The position numbers and the translations under genes were made by a program. Positions 60,763-64,000 of a stretch of 64,000 nt of DNA are shown piece by piece. Within the stretch, counting starts at the first letter, position 1. Each line of letters begins with the position of its first letter. The notes under the pieces were generated by a model that saw only the letters and a list, made by a program, of their open reading frames with translations, was not told the DNA's origin and made no database searches. The stretch comes from Flavobacterium luteolum (GTDB taxonomy: Bacteria; Bacteroidota; Bacteroidia; Flavobacteriales; Flavobacteriaceae), in NCBI RefSeq assembly GCF_027111275.1, contig NZ_CP114286.1, forward strand, positions 1,860,001-1,924,000. The letters are read 5' to 3'.

Positions 60763-61069
60763 TTGAATGTTTATTTAAAAGATTGTTTTGCAAAGTTGAG
60801 GGAAATAATTGAATGTTGCTTTTCAAACTTATTTATTTTGCGTTATTTTTTATGCCGTTTAACGTAAAAAACAGTCTTTTTGACAAGAAATACAATTTTT
60901 CTGCTTTTTCTTCGTTTGTCCTTACAATCTTTAACACAAATTCCCGTTATCAATATAAATTAAAAAGTTTGTCAAAAATTGATTACCTTTAAGCAACCAT
61001 TTATAAAAAACCACATCTGTTTAATAAACAAGACTTTACACCAAAGTTTTCCTAGCTAAAACCAAAAAC
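60763..61069. other. 307-bp divergent promoter region
   Basis: There is no gene in this stretch. It should carry promoters for both flanking genes. The nearest motifs are imperfect: CAAAGTTG at about 60791-60798 (complement CAACTTTG, one base off the consensus) and TACCTTTA at 60984-60991 on the plus strand. I see no operator or hairpin. Confidence 0.4.
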
Positions 61070-61519
61070 GTGAAACAGATTTTATTAATATTTAGCATCC
61101 TGCTTTTGCTGGTTGGCTGTGACAATGATGATTTGCCACAGTCCGACGTTCCTTTTGCGCTAGTAGGTAAAGGAGATTCTTTTGCAAACGACCAAAGCCT
61201 CGCTCAAAGACATTTGGTTATTAAAGATGCTAAAACGTGGAATAATTTTTTGAAAGAAATGAATATTTCAAGTGCTAAAATAAAAGGTTTTAAAGAAACT
61301 AATATTGATTTTAGCCAATATCAGGTTATTGCCGTTATTGATAAAACACAACCCAATGACGGGCATTCGATCGATATTGTAGAAATGACCGAAAACCGCA
61401 ATACTATAATCGTAAAGGTAGAGAAATTAAAAAACGGAAATCTCACCAAGAAATCTTCTAGACCTTATGACATTGTAAAAACAGCAAAAACAGATAAAAA
61501 AGTGGTTTTTGAGCAGTAA
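61070..61519 (+). CDS. PrcB-like lipoprotein (protease complex subunit family)
   Basis: This 149-residue protein starts at a GTG; the next residues form a lipoprotein signal peptide (LLIFSILLLLVGC, Cys about 17), which supports that start. The mature part resembles the PrcB C-terminal domain: HLVIKDAKTWNNFLKEM, IDFSQYQVIAVIDKTQPNDG, HSIDIVEMTENRNTIIVKVE and SSRPYDIVKTAKTDKKVVF, a small beta-sandwich found in dentilisin's PrcB and in many Bacteroidota lipoproteins. No protease gene is adjacent, so its role here is open. It is convergent with the patatin-like gene, with a 40-nt spacer and no clear terminator. Confidence 0.75.
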   Translation: MKQILLIFSILLLLVGCDNDDLPQSDVPFALVGKGDSFANDQSLAQRHLVIKDAKTWNNFLKEMNISSAKIKGFKETNIDFSQYQVIAVIDKTQPNDGHSIDIVEMTENRNTIIVKVEKLKNGNLTKKSSRPYDIVKTAKTDKKVVFEQ

Positions 61520-61559
61520 TAAATCTTCTCAAAGTTTTATACTGATAAAAAACTTACTG

Positions 61560-63116
61560 TTAATTTCCTGTATTTTCTGTTAGCAAGGCTTTCAATTCAT
61601 TCGTTTTCACATACGCTGCAAAACGTCCAGACAAAAGCAACATCTCTTTTTCTTCGGGAGTTATTTTTAACTTGGTTTCGATATGTGATGTATACTCGTA
61701 AAGCATCAAAAGTTCTTTTGCATCAAAATCTTTAAACTTTTCTTTGTCCAGACTAGAAAGCTGTAGCTGACTGTATTTGTCCTTTTGAAAACTATCTTCC
61801 CCAAACTTTTCAATCAATTCTGCTTTAAAATTATCATGAATTTTTAGCCAACTTGCGGCTTCGTCATCAGTATTTTTCAGTTCTGTTACCAAATCTTCAT
61901 AAGCCTTGTTTTTATTTAACTTTTGAAGATATTCTTTTAAAGTTGTAAAACCAATAATCTGATAATTTGAAACCGGTATCTTGTATCGTTCCAAAACATT
62001 TTCGACATCTTTTTCAAAAGTCATATATCTGGTTTGAACCGTGTACAAAGAAGCAGTTTCTAACAACGAAATAAGTCTGATTTTTTCATCATTTATAAAA
62101 GGAGCTTTTTTTCCTTGTCCTAAACAATCAATAAAAAGTGCTTTTTTGTTTTTGTCTTTAACTTTTGTATCGTTATGAAGAAGTTCAATCAACGTTTCAT
62201 AACCCATATTATCAGACGCCCCACCGTCAATTACACACAAAATTTTATCCTGATTTTTAATTCCGAATTTGGTTTTAGGAAGAACTCCAGGAAAAGCCGA
62301 ACTTGCTGTAATAGCATACGTCAGCGGAAAATCATAACCGTTGTTAATCTGATTTTCGTCAAGCGAAAGCGGTGCTTTATTAGGAGCAAGAGACGAATTG
62401 ATTTTCAAAGCCCGAATAATATGTGGCATAAACGGAAATCGTTCTCCGTTGTTATAAGCCGTTCCGTTGGCAACCATTATGGGTAATTGCGGATTTTGCT
62501 TGCTGTCTTTCGGAATAAAAAAATCAGACAAAAGCATTTGTGTTCTAAATTTATTCTGATTCTCTGGATTTGTGCTGTCGTATTGCAAAACCTCCAAATC
62601 TAATCGCTGCGCCATCGAGATTTTTTCTCCTTTTTCGTTTCGGCTGTTGTTCAAAAGAGAAAAAAGCGAAGCCGATTTACTAACATCAGCTTTGAATGCA
62701 TCGGCTTTAGAAAAATAAAATTCGTTGAACGAACAATTATCGTATTGCAATTTGTTTTTAAAAATGGTCAAATAGTATCCCGCAGCGTAACAGCCTCCAG
62801 AAACAGTAGAGAAATAATCAATTTCATTCAAGAAATTACGATTCGTGTTTTCTTCCTTAATTTCTTCTAAACCCAAAAGAACACCCATACCAAAAAACTG
62901 CGCTCTTGATCCACCACCTGAAATTCCGACACCTAAAGCAATATTTGGATTCTGAAGTCGGCTATCACGATCCTGAACCGATTTATATTCGCTTAAATCA
63001 ACCACAGGGATTGAGTTATAATTGATTTCTGAAAAGAGATTTATTTTGTTTTGGGCGATTCCTTCGTTTATTATAAAAAGGAAAAAGAATCCTAGAGAAA
63101 GACCTTTAATTTTCAT
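61560..63116 (-). CDS. Patatin-like phospholipase, exported
   Basis: This 518-residue protein has a signal peptide (about 1-21, ending EGIAQ) and a patatin-like serine hydrolase domain. The oxyanion loop is GISGGGSRAQFFGMGVL, the nucleophile elbow reads YFSTVSGGCYAAG (Ser within T-V-S-G-G, so the first Gly of GxSxG is Thr), and the catalytic Asp is in CVIDGGASDNMG; order and spacing fit a Ser-Asp dyad. The C-terminal third (about 370-518) is helical and charged and is not part of the usual domain. Such enzymes release fatty acids from phospholipids. It is probably periplasmic; the surface-exposed alternative cannot be excluded, but no T9SS signal is seen. Confidence 0.86.
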   Translation of the reverse strand: MKIKGLSLGFFFLFIINEGIAQNKINLFSEINYNSIPVVDLSEYKSVQDRDSRLQNPNIALGVGISGGGSRAQFFGMGVLLGLEEIKEENTNRNFLNEIDYFSTVSGGCYAAGYYLTIFKNKLQYDNCSFNEFYFSKADAFKADVSKSASLFSLLNNSRNEKGEKISMAQRLDLEVLQYDSTNPENQNKFRTQMLLSDFFIPKDSKQNPQLPIMVANGTAYNNGERFPFMPHIIRALKINSSLAPNKAPLSLDENQINNGYDFPLTYAITASSAFPGVLPKTKFGIKNQDKILCVIDGGASDNMGYETLIELLHNDTKVKDKNKKALFIDCLGQGKKAPFINDEKIRLISLLETASLYTVQTRYMTFEKDVENVLERYKIPVSNYQIIGFTTLKEYLQKLNKNKAYEDLVTELKNTDDEAASWLKIHDNFKAELIEKFGEDSFQKDKYSQLQLSSLDKEKFKDFDAKELLMLYEYTSHIETKLKITPEEKEMLLLSGRFAAYVKTNELKALLTENTGN

Positions 63117-63138
63117 CCTAATTCCATTTAATTACTAT

Positions 63139-63705
63139 CTATTCAACATTAAATAATCGCAATATATACGAGAGTTCGTAAACAATAAAAAGCACAGCTA
63201 AAATAGCATGAAACTTTTTATTATTTATTTTTATTGCGATTAAACACAACACAATATGACTTATAACCCGAACAAAATATTCGCTTTGATTATATAAAAA
63301 ATAATCGCCGCCTTTGATTGCCGTGTCGACTATATCGGCTCCAAAACTTAGTGCCAAAACCGAAAAAAACCATTTTTTTCTGGAATAAAAATAATCTTCA
63401 TATCCTGAATAATCTACTAAATCGTCGGGATAAAGAATTGCACATAGCAAATAATAAATCAAGATATAGCATATGATAAAGAAATAATCTGCAAAATACC
63501 ATTCGTGGATTAATTTCAGATTAAACTCCCACCACCAAAAGTGAATAAGCATCAAGAACACATAAAATACCCATAAAGCATGCACAAAATAAAATTTCTT
63601 GCGTCCGGGATGCTGGATAAAAATTACAGAACCTTTTATAAGATGCGTTAAACTCAAACCTAAAATGATTCCGATAATTGATTTAACATGCGTAAGTTCT
63701 TCCAT
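63139..63705 (-). CDS. Multi-pass membrane protein, function unknown
   Basis: This 188-residue protein has about five or six hydrophobic segments (for example IIGIILGLSLTHLIKGSVIF, FVHALWVFYVFLMLIHF, and ICYILIYYLLCAILY) and a Tyr/Phe-rich composition. I recognise no family. It is predicted to be in the inner membrane. It lies 22 nt upstream of the patatin-like phospholipase on the same strand, so the two are probably cotranscribed and may both concern membrane lipids (inference). Confidence 0.72.
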   Translation of the reverse strand: MEELTHVKSIIGIILGLSLTHLIKGSVIFIQHPGRKKFYFVHALWVFYVFLMLIHFWWWEFNLKLIHEWYFADYFFIICYILIYYLLCAILYPDDLVDYSGYEDYFYSRKKWFFSVLALSFGADIVDTAIKGGDYFLYNQSEYFVRVISHIVLCLIAIKINNKKFHAILAVLFIVYELSYILRLFNVE

Positions 63706-63932
63706 AAAACATTATTTACAACGAAATAAAATTAATTGAATTAATCCAAAATGAAATGTTTACTAATTGATTTTTAACTTTTTCTGATTCTAATTTTTGA
63801 TTTATAAAGCAAATTTTTAATGAAAAAGTAATATTAAAATAACCACGAAAAGCAAAACCGATTCCTGAAATACAAGAATAAACAGTAAATTTATTGCATT
63901 CAAACTCCGTTTAGCAGTAAAAACAGAAAAGT

Positions 63933-64000
63933 ATGAGTCAAAGAAAAGTATTAGAATATTACGTTTTAGACGTATTCTCAAACGAGAGCTATAAAGGGAA
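63933..64000 (+). CDS. PhzF-family isomerase, N-terminal fragment (continues beyond window)
   Basis: Only the first 22 codons are in the window. They read MSQRKVLEYYVLDVFSNESY then KG, with N next, which matches the start of PhzF-like proteins (y-x-v-D-[AV]-F-x-x-x-x-[FY]-x-G-N), a fold of the diaminopimelate-epimerase type. The reaction in this organism is unknown. The ATG at 63933 is the only plausible start. The 227 nt before it holds no clear promoter. Confidence 0.7.
   Translation, partial: MSQRKVLEYYVLDVFSNESYKG

Overview
The window is a 64-kb stretch of chromosome from a Bacteroidota bacterium, most likely a Flavobacterium or close relative. The evidence is the low GC content, genes with no clear Shine-Dalgarno sites, promoter-like TAnnTTTG (-7) motifs, secreted proteins with C-terminal type IX secretion (T9SS) sorting domains, a TonB-dependent receptor with a CarboxypepD-like plug extension, a DUF4270 lipoprotein, and an atpD-atpC pair separated from the rest of the ATP synthase genes. 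I found no rRNA, tRNA, CRISPR array, insertion sequence or prophage.

Layout. 1-1.8 kb: the end of ribF, a small membrane protein and a cupin/JmjC-like oxygenase. 1.8-21.5 kb: the most distinctive region, four very large secreted proteins (1280-1693 residues) around recX. Their N-terminal parts are unrelated (glycine-rich plus Ig-like array; a 14-repeat propeller; beta-solenoid plus Ig/TIG domains; beta-helix plus two PA14-like domains), but all end in one homologous module of about 520-565 residues that finishes in a sorting signal. 21.5-26 kb: bioF, an NAD(P)-binding protein, a small membrane protein and atpDC. 26-31 kb: a TonB-dependent receptor with an SGNH-hydrolase lipoprotein. 31-39.5 kb: glmS, DUF4270 and a half-length GT5-like protein, divergent from panC, panD, an esterase-like protein lacking its serine, and radA. 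39.6-51.5 kb: an AsmA-like/GT51 fusion, aldo/keto reductase, OmpA-family protein, exonuclease III, a two-domain acyltransferase, DUF805/TM2 membrane proteins, a 2-hydroxyacid dehydrogenase, nhaA and proC. 51.6-59 kb: a minus-strand housekeeping run serS, lgt, TPR protein, DUF4286, lipoprotein, rsmA, mgtE. 59-64 kb: lipoproteins, a DUF4375-like protein, a PrcB-like protein, a patatin-like phospholipase, a membrane protein and the start of a PhzF-family gene.

Two patterns stand out. First, the shared C-terminal module of the four giant proteins looks like a common platform on which different exposed domains are exchanged. Second, several spacers hold paired, oppositely oriented arrays of 7-8-nt units (GAGTTAT at atpD/atpC, CTAAGNNN at the reductase/ompA spacer and before the DUF4286 gene, related arrays elsewhere); some run into the 3' ends of genes, including the last codons of lgt and the stop codon of the OmpA-family gene. 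Many genes end at strong hairpin terminators shared by convergent neighbours.
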